From: an uncultured Bacteroidia bacterium
GTDB taxonomy: Bacteria; Bacteroidota; Bacteroidia; Bacteroidales; UBA932
Assembly: GCA_902797435.1 (NCBI GenBank)
Contig: CADBSV010000039.1
Coordinates: 1-64,000, forward strand
Length of the DNA stretch: 64,000 nt
Direction of reading: 5' to 3'
A program made the translations under genes and the position numbers. The notes under the pieces were generated by a model that worked only from the letters and a program-made list of their open reading frames with translations, was not told the origin of the DNA and did not search any database. Positions within the stretch are counted from its first letter, which is position 1; the number at the start of each line of letters is the position of its first letter. Below, in pieces: positions 40,889 through 48,429 of the stretch.

Positions 40889-41965
40889 CTAAAAACGGTA
40901 AATCCAGTCTTGCGAGGCAAATTTAGCCCCGGCCAGCGAGTCGATTTCGGCACGCTGGCTTTCTGTAAGGAAGAATTCGCAGGATTGCGAATCGGAGTCT
41001 TCGGGGCTGCGGGAGAGTATTTCCTGAAGGGCAGCCTGAAGTTCGTCAAGCGAGGAAAACTGCGGGAAATAGTCGCGGACGTTTGCGACGCGACTGCGTA
41101 CGGAAGCCACCCCTTTAAGAGCCAGCTTCGATGAACCCTCCACGTTGAGCACGGCCGTAAGAGTGTCTATATCAACGTTGTACATAAGGGTACCATGGAC
41201 CAGCTCGCGGTTCTTCCACAAGCTTCTTGCGTATCCGGAGACCTTGCGGCCATCTACGAAGATGTCGTTGCGGCCAGTTAGTGAGGCGGGAAGCCCCAGG
41301 TCGCGAAGAGCCCGTACAAACAGGGACGGAACATCAAGCCCCGGGGTGCAAATCGGGGCGTCCTGCTCCCCGGAGGGGTGCACAGAGGTGTCCGGGGTGC
41401 AAATCGGGGCATCCTGCTCCCCGGAGGGGTGCGAAGAGGGGGCCGGGGTGCAAAGAGGGGTGTCCTGCTCCCCGGAGGGGTGCGAAGAGGGGCCCGGGGT
41501 GCAAAACGAGGCGTCCCGCTCCCCGGAGGGGTGCAAAGAGGGGCCCGGGGTGCAAAACGAGGTGTCCTGCTCCCCAGAGTGGTGCGAAGAGGGGTCCGGG
41601 GTGCAAAACGAGGTGTTCTGCTCCCGGGAGGGAGGCGAAGAGGTGTCAGGGGTGCAAATCGGGGCGTTCTGCTCCCGGGAAATACCGGCAAAACTGCCGA
41701 TGGGCCCCGCAAATGAATAGTTGAGATTCTGCAGGTCGTGATAGACGGCTCCCCCACCGGTAACCCGGCGGGCAAGCTTTATTCCATGAGCTCGCAGATA
41801 CTCCAGATTCACCTCCGCCTCCGCTACCTGATTGTATCCTATGATTACCGACGGGGAATTACGCCAAAGCCAGAAAACGGGTTCATCAGGGCCGCTGTGG
41901 AGCATCCACTCGTCGAGGGCCATGTTCCACCAGGGATCGGTGCACGAATTCAGGAGGTATCGCAT
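40889..41965 (-). CDS. lplA: Lipoate-protein ligase with a 17-residue tandem repeat insertion
   Basis: 358 residues. Lipoate ligase core: LNSCTDPWWNMALDEWML (about 4-21), PSVIIGYNQVAEAEVN, lipoate-binding RRVTGGGAVYHDLQNLNYSF (about 65-84) and, after the insertion, LTGRNDIFVDGRKVSGYARS with the catalytic lysine region. Attaches lipoate to E2/H proteins. Between SFAGPIG and VPSLFVRALRDLG, about residues 92-208 consist of seven 17-residue units of the form SGEQDxxxCTPxxSxHP. The flanking fold is intact, so the repeats are probably a surface loop. Last gene of the glpK-glpF-argE-lplA operon. Confidence 0.9.
   Translation of the reverse strand: MRYLLNSCTDPWWNMALDEWMLHSGPDEPVFWLWRNSPSVIIGYNQVAEAEVNLEYLRAHGIKLARRVTGGGAVYHDLQNLNYSFAGPIGSFAGISREQNAPICTPDTSSPPSREQNTSFCTPDPSSHHSGEQDTSFCTPGPSLHPSGERDASFCTPGPSSHPSGEQDTPLCTPAPSSHPSGEQDAPICTPDTSVHPSGEQDAPICTPGLDVPSLFVRALRDLGLPASLTGRNDIFVDGRKVSGYARSLWKNRELVHGTLMYNVDIDTLTAVLNVEGSSKLALKGVASVRSRVANVRDYFPQFSSLDELQAALQEILSRSPEDSDSQSCEFFLTESQRAEIDSLAGAKFASQDWIYRF
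41341..41690 (-). repeat. 51-bp tandem repeat inside lplA (seven copies)
   Basis: The plus-strand motif CCGGGGTGCA starts at 41341, 41392, 41443, 41494, 41545 and 41596, with a variant at 41647; spacing is exactly 51 bp each time. Each unit also has GCTCCCCGG about 24 bases on, so CCGGGG/CCCCGG arms recur. The same unit makes up the array at 45616-46495. Confidence 0.95.
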
Positions 41966-41990
41966 GACAGGGCTGAGAACAGTGGCAGGG

Positions 41991-43238
41991 TCAGGCGTTC
42001 AGGGTCTTGAACATGGCCACGTACTGCTCTGCCGCCTTTTCGAGTTCGGAGAGGGTGATGTGTTCATCATCCCGATGGGCAAACCTTATGCTTCCGGGGC
42101 CGCAGATTACCTTGTGTTCAAAGCCGGAAAGATGCGGAGCGTCGGAACCGAATGAGACCGGGGCACTGTCGAAGAGGGGGAGCGTCAGATAACGGGAGGG
42201 TGAATCTCCTCCGATGGATGAAATAACTACAGGCAGGCGGCAACTGTCCGCTCCGCTACCGCCATGCGCCCGACCCTCGCATGAACGCTCTGCGGACAGT
42301 TCAGCACATCCAGCCGCGAGGTTCCTCAGCTCCTGTTCCACCCGGCCGTCGGAAAGGAAAGTGGTGCGAAAATATAGCCTGCAACGCAGCTCCGGGCTCA
42401 GTACGTTCTGCGGATTGTCGCTCACGAGCCGGCCGATGTTCCATGTAGTGGCGCCAAGGAGCGGATCTTCCCCGAAATCCACCTTGCGAAGGGCACTTAC
42501 GAAGTCCACGAAGATATCAACGGCGCTGCGGCCCCACTGTGGGTATCCGCTGTGGAATGCCTCACCATGGAATGTGAGTTCGAACGCCTTTGTGCCTTTG
42601 GAGGCCGACACCATTTTATTGTCAGTCGGCTCTCCCACAATAAGATACGGCGCCTTGAAACCGGTCTTCGAAAAGGCCTTCGCTCCCCAGGAGCCAGTCT
42701 CTTCTCCGCTTACCAGCAGAAGGGCAAACCCATCGAACCCCTCGGCGGACAGTTCCTTGCATGCTGCAAGCATGGAAATCATCTGCCCCTTGGCATCGCA
42801 TGCTCCGCGCCCGAAAATCTCTACACTCATCCCTTCTCCAAAATCACGGATTAAGTGTGCTTCGGTAGAAGGGAAGAACGTAGGAGGAATGTATGGCGGA
42901 ACCGTATCGAGATGAGTGCAGAAGACTACACGGGGAGTTCCCCAGGAGAAAAGCAGGTTTCTGCCGCCTTCAGGAACCGGCCAGGACTGCAGCTTCGGGG
43001 ATATAGCGGGAGTGCCTTGAAGAGGTGCGGAAGCAGAGTAGCCGGGAGATTCCTGGCAGGCCTTCGGAACACCGGGCACATTCTCCGGAGAGGCCGGGAC
43101 GTCTGCCGCTGCCGGGCAATCCGGTGCGGCAAACCATTCCGGAAGCCGGCCCTCAAGGAAGCCGGCAAGGGCCTCCTCCGACCCCGAAGTGGAGTCGAAG
43201 GAGAGGATTTCCCGGAAAAGCTGCAGATCTATCTTCAT
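41991..43238 (-). CDS. argE: M20 metallopeptidase, acetylornithine deacetylase-like, with two insertions
   Basis: 415 residues. Dinuclear zinc M20 hydrolase: VFCTHLDTVPP (metal His, catalytic Asp), GRGACDAKGQMISML (bridging Asp), LVSGEETGSWG (general base Glu, metal Glu), GEPTDNKMV and a late metal His in DAPHLSGFEHKVICGPG. ArgE-like deacylases make ornithine from its N-acyl form (N-succinyl in some Bacteroidota); the acyl group is not predictable here. Two segments foreign to the family: about residues 43-88 (Pro/Ala/Ser-rich) and about 312-335 (CEGRAHGGSGADS), the latter encoded by a 60-bp palindrome. The start abuts the glpF stop (TAA then ATG). Confidence 0.85.
   Translation of the reverse strand: MKIDLQLFREILSFDSTSGSEEALAGFLEGRLPEWFAAPDCPAAADVPASPENVPGVPKACQESPGYSASAPLQGTPAISPKLQSWPVPEGGRNLLFSWGTPRVVFCTHLDTVPPYIPPTFFPSTEAHLIRDFGEGMSVEIFGRGACDAKGQMISMLAACKELSAEGFDGFALLLVSGEETGSWGAKAFSKTGFKAPYLIVGEPTDNKMVSASKGTKAFELTFHGEAFHSGYPQWGRSAVDIFVDFVSALRKVDFGEDPLLGATTWNIGRLVSDNPQNVLSPELRCRLYFRTTFLSDGRVEQELRNLAAGCAELSAERSCEGRAHGGSGADSCRLPVVISSIGGDSPSRYLTLPLFDSAPVSFGSDAPHLSGFEHKVICGPGSIRFAHRDDEHITLSELEKAAEQYVAMFKTLNA
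42242..42301 (+). repeat. Nested palindrome inside argE carrying the shared motif
   Basis: Perfect 10-bp arms AACTGTCCGC (42242-42251) and GCGGACAGTT (42292-42301), with a nested CATGCG/CGCATG hairpin. Between them lies CTCCGCTACCGCCATGC, one base different from the lpxK and hemW motif and antisense to argE. Confidence 0.8.
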
Positions 43239-44000
43239 TTAGATTACGGCGTATGTGATAAGGTAAACTGCCGCAGCGAAGGCACCTCCGCAAAGGGGTG
43301 CTATTGCCGGAATCCAGCTGTAGCTCCAGCCGCTGTCGCGCTTGCCCCTGATGGGAAGGATTGCATGGGCAATTCGGGGCGAAAGGTCGCGAGCAGGGTT
43401 CATGGCATATCCGGTGGTGCCGCCGAGCGACATGCCAAGTGCCATAATGACGGCCGTTACGGGGAAGGCCCCAACTCCGCCGAGGCCAACCGGAACTCCG
43501 TCAAAAGCGGCTACGTTGCCGCGCGAACCGAGGGCCATGATAAGGAACACCAGCACGAAGGTGGCTATGAATTCGCTGAAGAAGTTGACGGTCTTATGCT
43601 CTATGGCCGGCATTGTGCAGAAGCAACCGAGCATGCCGTCGGGATTGTCGGAAGTGGCGGCAAAGTGGTCGGCGTAGAAAGCATATACGAGGACGGCTCC
43701 CAAAAAGCCTCCGAGCATCTGGGCGCAGATGTAGGGAATCACTGCCCCCCAGGGGAAAAGGCCGGCCAGAGCCAGACCGAGACTCACTGCAGGGTTCAGA
43801 TGGGCTCCGCTGTACGGACCGGCCACGAACACACCGGCCATTACGGCGAATCCCCAGCCGAGGGTTATCACCACCCAGCCGGCTCCCTGTGCCTTGCTCT
43901 TGTTAAGGGTGCATGCCGCACATACTCCGTCTCCGAAGAGAACCAGGATAAGGGTTCCGAGGAACTCGAAGACGCATTTCATGAAAAGACTGATTTCCAT
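43239..44000 (-). CDS. glpF: Glycerol uptake facilitator (aquaglyceroporin)
   Basis: 253 residues, MIP family with six helices and two half-helices. NPA boxes in GAHLNPAVSLG (about 59-69) and AMNPARDLSPR (about 181-191); the Asp after the second NPA is the hallmark of glycerol channels rather than water-only aquaporins. Start MEISLFMKCVFEF chosen over an upstream ATG at 44021; a third ATG (43982) is possible. Sits 24 bases after glpK, so glycerol entering is trapped as glycerol 3-phosphate. Confidence 0.94.
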   Translation of the reverse strand: MEISLFMKCVFEFLGTLILVLFGDGVCAACTLNKSKAQGAGWVVITLGWGFAVMAGVFVAGPYSGAHLNPAVSLGLALAGLFPWGAVIPYICAQMLGGFLGAVLVYAFYADHFAATSDNPDGMLGCFCTMPAIEHKTVNFFSEFIATFVLVFLIMALGSRGNVAAFDGVPVGLGGVGAFPVTAVIMALGMSLGGTTGYAMNPARDLSPRIAHAILPIRGKRDSGWSYSWIPAIAPLCGGAFAAAVYLITYAVI

Positions 44001-44024
44001 AGAATTATAGTTTATTGTCAAATA

Positions 44025-45509
44025 TCATTTTTTGCCCTTGCCGGAGAGAGTGCGCCCCATGGCATCCGCCCAGCCGGCCTTTTCGGCCTCGCGGGAGGCC
44101 TGCGGGTTGAACTCCGCCTCGGCCTTCCAGTAGCGGCGTATCTCGTCTATCCCGTTCCAGTACCCCACTGCCAGTCCGGCCAGGTAGGCCGCTCCCTCGG
44201 CGGTGGTTTCGGTAATCTGCGGACGGACTACCCGGGTGCCCAGCACATCGGACTGGAACTGCATAAGCAGGTTGTTGCGGGAAGCTCCCCCGTCCACCTT
44301 AAGGGTTCCAAGGTGCACTCCGGCATCCTTCTCCATCGCCCTTGCGATATCCATGGTCTGGAATGCAATCCCCTCCAGGGCGGCGCGGGCTATATGGGCC
44401 GCAGTGGTTCCGCGGGTGATTCCGCAGACGGTGCCCTTGGCGTACGGATCCCAGTAGGGAGCCCCCAGCCCTGTGAGCGCCGGCACGAAATAGACTCCGC
44501 CGTTGTCGGGTACGGAGAGGGCCAGGGCCTCAACTTCGGAAGAGGCCTTGATGATGCCGAGTCCGTCACGCAACCACTGCACCACGCTGCCGCCTACGAA
44601 GATGGAGCCTTCGAGGGCGTAGCTGACCTTGTCCCCAATTTTCCAGGCTATAGTGGTAAGGAGATTATTGCTGCTCATGATGGGACGCTCGCCGGTGTTC
44701 ATGAGCAGGAAGCAGCCGGTGCCGTAGGTGTTCTTTATGTCTCCGGGGTCGGTGCACATCTGTCCGAAAAGGGCTGCCTGCTGATCGCCTGCGATGCCGG
44801 AAATGGGCACTTCGTGGGCGAAGATGGTGGTCTTGGTGTGACCATAGACCTCCGATGATGCGGCCACCCTCGGAAGCATGCTCTCCGGTATGCCGAAAAA
44901 GTCGAGCAGCTCTCTGTCCCACTCCAGGGTGTGGATGTTGAAAATCATGGTGCGGGAAGCGTTTGAGACATCGGTCACATGCACTTCGCCGCGGGTAAGG
45001 TTCCATACCAGCCAGCTGTCAACGGTACCGAAACGCAGTTCGCCCCTTTCTGCCCTCTCCCGGGCGCCGGGGACATTGCAGAGTATCCAGCGGATCTTGG
45101 TGGCGGAGAAGTACGGGTCGAGGATAAGGCCCGTCTTTTCGCGTATGGTCTTAACCATTTCCAGAGCGATGCTTTCACAGTAGTCGCTGGTGCGGCGGTC
45201 CTGCCAGACGATTGCGTTATAGACCGGCTCGCCTGTCTTGGCGTCCCACACTATGGTGGTTTCCCTCTGGTTGGTTATGCCGATGGCAGCTATATTGAGG
45301 CCGTTTATGTCCATTTTGGTGATGGCCTCCGCAATTACGGACGCCTCGCTGGACCAGATATCCCTGGGGTCATGCTCCACCCATCCCGGACGGGGAAAAT
45401 GCTGTGGAAATTCTTTCTGAGCTACGCTGCAGATATTGCCTTCGTGATCGAAAACGATGGCCCGTGAGGAGCTCGTTCCCTGATCCAATGCCAAAATATA
45501 CTTGTCCAT
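44025..45509 (-). CDS. glpK: Glycerol kinase
   Basis: 494 residues, FGGY family. Seen: [20 protein letters not shown] (ATP site, about 6-25), [59 protein letters not shown] and [16 protein letters not shown]. Makes sn-glycerol 3-phosphate from glycerol and ATP. First gene of the glp-argE-lplA operon; a TATATTTG -7 box is 29 bases before its start. No glpD in the window. Confidence 0.97.
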   Translation of the reverse strand: MDKYILALDQGTSSSRAIVFDHEGNICSVAQKEFPQHFPRPGWVEHDPRDIWSSEASVIAEAITKMDINGLNIAAIGITNQRETTIVWDAKTGEPVYNAIVWQDRRTSDYCESIALEMVKTIREKTGLILDPYFSATKIRWILCNVPGARERAERGELRFGTVDSWLVWNLTRGEVHVTDVSNASRTMIFNIHTLEWDRELLDFFGIPESMLPRVAASSEVYGHTKTTIFAHEVPISGIAGDQQAALFGQMCTDPGDIKNTYGTGCFLLMNTGERPIMSSNNLLTTIAWKIGDKVSYALEGSIFVGGSVVQWLRDGLGIIKASSEVEALALSVPDNGGVYFVPALTGLGAPYWDPYAKGTVCGITRGTTAAHIARAALEGIAFQTMDIARAMEKDAGVHLGTLKVDGGASRNNLLMQFQSDVLGTRVVRPQITETTAEGAAYLAGLAVGYWNGIDEIRRYWKAEAEFNPQASREAEKAGWADAMGRTLSGKGKK

Positions 45510-45538
45510 AGTTTACCTGTTTTAGTGTATGCGAAGGA

Positions 45539-45546
45539 CAAATATA
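45539..45546 (-). promoter_or_regulatory. glpK -7 element
   Basis: TATATTTG on the minus strand, 29 bases before the ATG, fits TAnnTTTG. The repeat array begins 70 bases further upstream. Confidence 0.5.
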
Positions 45547-45615
45547 ATGATTTGCGGGGAATTTGCAGCGTCCCCCGCCATTCAGGCACCGAGGATTTTT
45601 TGCGGCATAGGATGG

Positions 45616-46495
45616 TTTGTTCCCGGGAGGGTGCACGAAGGTGGCACGGTAAGCAAGGAGGCCCGTTTTGCACTCCGGAGGGTGCACGGAGGAGACACGG
45701 GGTGCAGGGAGGCCCGCTTTGCTCCCGGGAGAGTGCATGAAGGTTGCACGGTGAGCAAGGTGGCGCGGTTTGCTCCCGGGAGGGTGCGCGGAGAAGGCTC
45801 GGGGTGCAGGAAGGAGCGATTTGCTCCCCGAAGGGATCGCTGAGAAGGCTCGGGGAGCACAGACGGGTGGTTTCGCTCCCCGGAGGGTGCACGGAAGGTG
45901 GCACGGTGAGCAAGGAGGCGCGGTTTGCTCCCCGAAGGGTGCATGAAGGTGGCACGGTGAGCAAGATGGCGCGGTTCGCTCTCGGGAGAGAGCACGGAAG
46001 GGGACCGGGGTGCAGGGAGCCCCGTCTTTCACCCGGAAGGGATCGCAGAAATGGGTCGGGGTGCAGGGAGGCCCGTTTTGCTCCCCGAAGGGTGCACGGA
46101 AGGGGACCGGGGTGCAGGAAGGAGCGATTTGCTCCCGGGAGGGTACGCGGAAAGAAAACGGGGTGCAGGAAGGAGCGATTTGCACCCCGAAGGGTGCACG
46201 GAGAAGGCTCGGGGAGCAGGGAGGCCCGGTTTGCTCCCGGAAGGGTGCGCTGAGAAGGTTCGGGGAGCACAGACGGGTGGTTTTGCTCCCCGGAGGGTAC
46301 GCGGAAAGGGACCGGGGTGCAGGGAGGCCCGTTTTGCTCCCCGGAGGGTGCACGGAGAAGGCTCGGGGAGCACAGAGGGTGGTTTTGCACCCGGAAGGGA
46401 TCGCTGAGAAGGCTCGGGGTGCACAGAGGCGCGTTTTGCTCCCGGAAGGGACCGCAGAGAGTGACCGGGGTGCAGGAGAGGGGCCGGGGTGCGCA
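45616..46495. repeat. 51-bp tandem array, about 17 units, intergenic
   Basis: About 17 head-to-tail units of 51 bp between the glpK promoter and the 3' end of the sialidase operon. The consensus begins TTTGCTCCCCGGAGGGTGCA and ends with CGGGGTGCA-GG-AGGCCCG. Units differ from each other by substitutions; two (starting near 45820 and 46230) are 52 bp. The unit has the same length, orientation and core (GCTCCCCGGAGGG, CGGGGTGCA) as the repeat inside lplA. There are no unique spacers and no cas genes, so it is not a CRISPR. Long frames cross it, but the 52-bp units shift the frame. Confidence 0.9.
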
Positions 46496-46565
46496 AAAAA
46501 GGAAGGGGGGGCGGGAAACAGAAGATGCACCCGGTTCATACCCGGGTTCGAAAGTGCGCGAATAA

Positions 46566-48428
46566 TCAGAAACGTACGGACTGCCAGCCGGAGGTGGAGG
46601 AACCCGCCACCGGGCGGACGGACTGGAGGGATTCCGCATCGGCAAGACAGAAATTTATCTTCATTGAAGACAGGGCCGGAGAGGATGGCGCCCCGGCGCC
46701 GGCAGACGGCTCGGGACTTGACAACACAGGACTTGACAACACGGGGCAAGACGACAGAGGAAGGGAGAATTCTGCAATGAACCACCCGTCTCCGTCCTTC
46801 ACGCTGCAGGACACATCGATCCCGGCATTCCGCCATCCGCCTTTCCAGCTGCTCGCCCTCACCGAACCATCGGAAGAAACCCGGACTGCGACATCCCCTT
46901 CTTCAAAAGCATCAGAACCGGAAGAAGCCAGATAAACCGACACATAGGCCCCGGAGCTGCCTGACACCCAGGAAGGATTCTCAACTTCGGCAAGGAAATA
47001 AATGCGGCCGTCGCGGACACTGCTCCTGAGCGTGGAATGCATCTCGTCCCTGGAACCTACGAAAAGGGCCTGCCCGGTCGCCGGCCACTCATCATTGTTT
47101 CCGTCCACCTTCACTGAATGGCCGGCTGCGTAGATGTCATGATTGAGATAGTAAGTGCCTACCTGGAGCGAATAGCCTAGCCCTGATGCGCCTCCCGAGC
47201 CCCCGACGCCTGCCACAAGGATGTGTCCGTCCGGGAGCACGGAGCCCCAGAATCCCCTGCCCTGTATGCCTTCGGTGCCGAAGAAACGCTCCTGCTCGGA
47301 AAAGACCCTGGCATCCTCGCCCGCGGTGCGCATATAGAAGGTATTGTTGTTATTGTAGGTCAGAACCACTTCGCCCGACAGGAACTGCTCTATTGTGGGA
47401 GCGGCGCCCTTGAACGCGGCATTGATCCTGTCCTCAGGCATGTTGCCGTCGGAGTCGGGGCTGCCCCAGTCGTAACCGGGACCGCTGTACGAAAGGCTTA
47501 CATGATAGTTGGTCGTAGTGGAGGTGCATGGCGCAAGATTCGCCTCCCCTGTCCCTACGAGCCTGTCGGTTCCGCGAAGGCAGATCACTCCCGGCATCTG
47601 GTCGGTATAGACTCTCTGCACGCCTTTGGAATCGCGCAGCTGGCGGAACGCATGAATATGATCGCCAAGGGGATCTTCCGGCAGCCAGGTCTTCCCGTTG
47701 TCGTCGGAATAGATATAAGACACCCCGGAGCTTACTATCGCACTGCTCCATACCCCTTCGATGAAAGGACATGAGTCGGTATAATAGATTACCACCCTCC
47801 CCGAAGGAAGCAGCAGCGGACGCGGCTCCCAGTTGGTGCCCACATTGATGCGGATCTCCTGCGACCAGGTAGCACCTTCGTCGGAACTGAACTTCAGGGC
47901 GAGACCGTTGTCAAGGAGTCTGTGTCTCATGTCCTCCGATCCGCGGTAAGAAGCCACCACCATCAGCCTGCCGTCCGCAAGCCGCACGGGATGGGCACCG
48001 GCATAATAGCGGGTTATTACATTGTCGTAATGTCCCTGGACATTGCGCTGGATAGGGAAAATCTGGCGTACGAAAGTCCAGTTCCTGAGGTCGCGGCTTT
48101 CGGCGAGGGCGCAGTAGGTTCCCGCCCATGACTCCGCTGTTCCGGCATGGAAGAACATAAGGTACCTGCCGTCCGTAGTCTTTATGAAACGGGGATAGAT
48201 GGGCATGTCCATCTGCGTGGCATCCTTCCCCACAAGGGTCCAGCTGCCGCCGATGAAGGTAAGGACCGACGCCGAGGTGTCGTGATACAAATCCGCAGAC
48301 TCACCCTGGTTGAGAAGATTGCAGGGTGTGATTCCCGAAGGAGTTCCGGAAGAGGGAGCCTCATGCCTTCCGCACGAAAAGAGCAGCAGACAAAACGGAA
48401 ACAGTATCAGCGCAAGCCCTTTCCTCAT
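46566..48428 (-). CDS. Sialidase-superfamily lipoprotein with a C-terminal CBM9-like domain
   Basis: 620 residues. Lipoprotein signal (LLLFSC). Six-bladed propeller region with Asp boxes SSDEGATWSQ and SDDNGKTWLP and the paralogue-wide WEPRPLLLPSGRVVIYYTDS motif; then a C-terminal domain from about residue 440 starting VDGNNDEWPATGQALFVGS, the form of CBM9-like sugar-binding domains. A low-complexity Ser/Pro stretch with a 15-bp nucleotide repeat (about residues 565-590) interrupts the last strand region. Substrate unknown; the annotation 'sialidase' refers to the fold. Last gene of the PUL operon, next to the 51-bp array. Confidence 0.85.
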   Translation of the reverse strand: MRKGLALILFPFCLLLFSCGRHEAPSSGTPSGITPCNLLNQGESADLYHDTSASVLTFIGGSWTLVGKDATQMDMPIYPRFIKTTDGRYLMFFHAGTAESWAGTYCALAESRDLRNWTFVRQIFPIQRNVQGHYDNVITRYYAGAHPVRLADGRLMVVASYRGSEDMRHRLLDNGLALKFSSDEGATWSQEIRINVGTNWEPRPLLLPSGRVVIYYTDSCPFIEGVWSSAIVSSGVSYIYSDDNGKTWLPEDPLGDHIHAFRQLRDSKGVQRVYTDQMPGVICLRGTDRLVGTGEANLAPCTSTTTNYHVSLSYSGPGYDWGSPDSDGNMPEDRINAAFKGAAPTIEQFLSGEVVLTYNNNNTFYMRTAGEDARVFSEQERFFGTEGIQGRGFWGSVLPDGHILVAGVGGSGGASGLGYSLQVGTYYLNHDIYAAGHSVKVDGNNDEWPATGQALFVGSRDEMHSTLRSSVRDGRIYFLAEVENPSWVSGSSGAYVSVYLASSGSDAFEEGDVAVRVSSDGSVRASSWKGGWRNAGIDVSCSVKDGDGWFIAEFSLPLSSCPVLSSPVLSSPEPSAGAGAPSSPALSSMKINFCLADAESLQSVRPVAGSSTSGWQSVRF

Positions 48429-48429
48429 A

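Noticed and set aside
45616..46495. CRISPR array
   Set aside because: Units are contiguous with no unique spacers, vary throughout their length, and there are no cas genes.
45616..46495. Covariation of the GGGG(A/T)GC and GC(T/A)CCCC arms within the array
   Set aside because: I compared left and right arms unit by unit. A-T matches and T-T or A-A mismatches both occur, so the variable base does not covary; only the outer CGGGG/CCCCG is stable.
45370..46836. Long minus-strand open frames (488 and 407 residues) across the 51-bp array, as a repeat-protein gene
   Set aside because: They begin inside the sialidase gene or run into glpK antisense or out of frame. Two 52-bp units shift the lplA-like peptide frame, and the lack of stops follows from the GC-rich unit. 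Not annotated as a gene.
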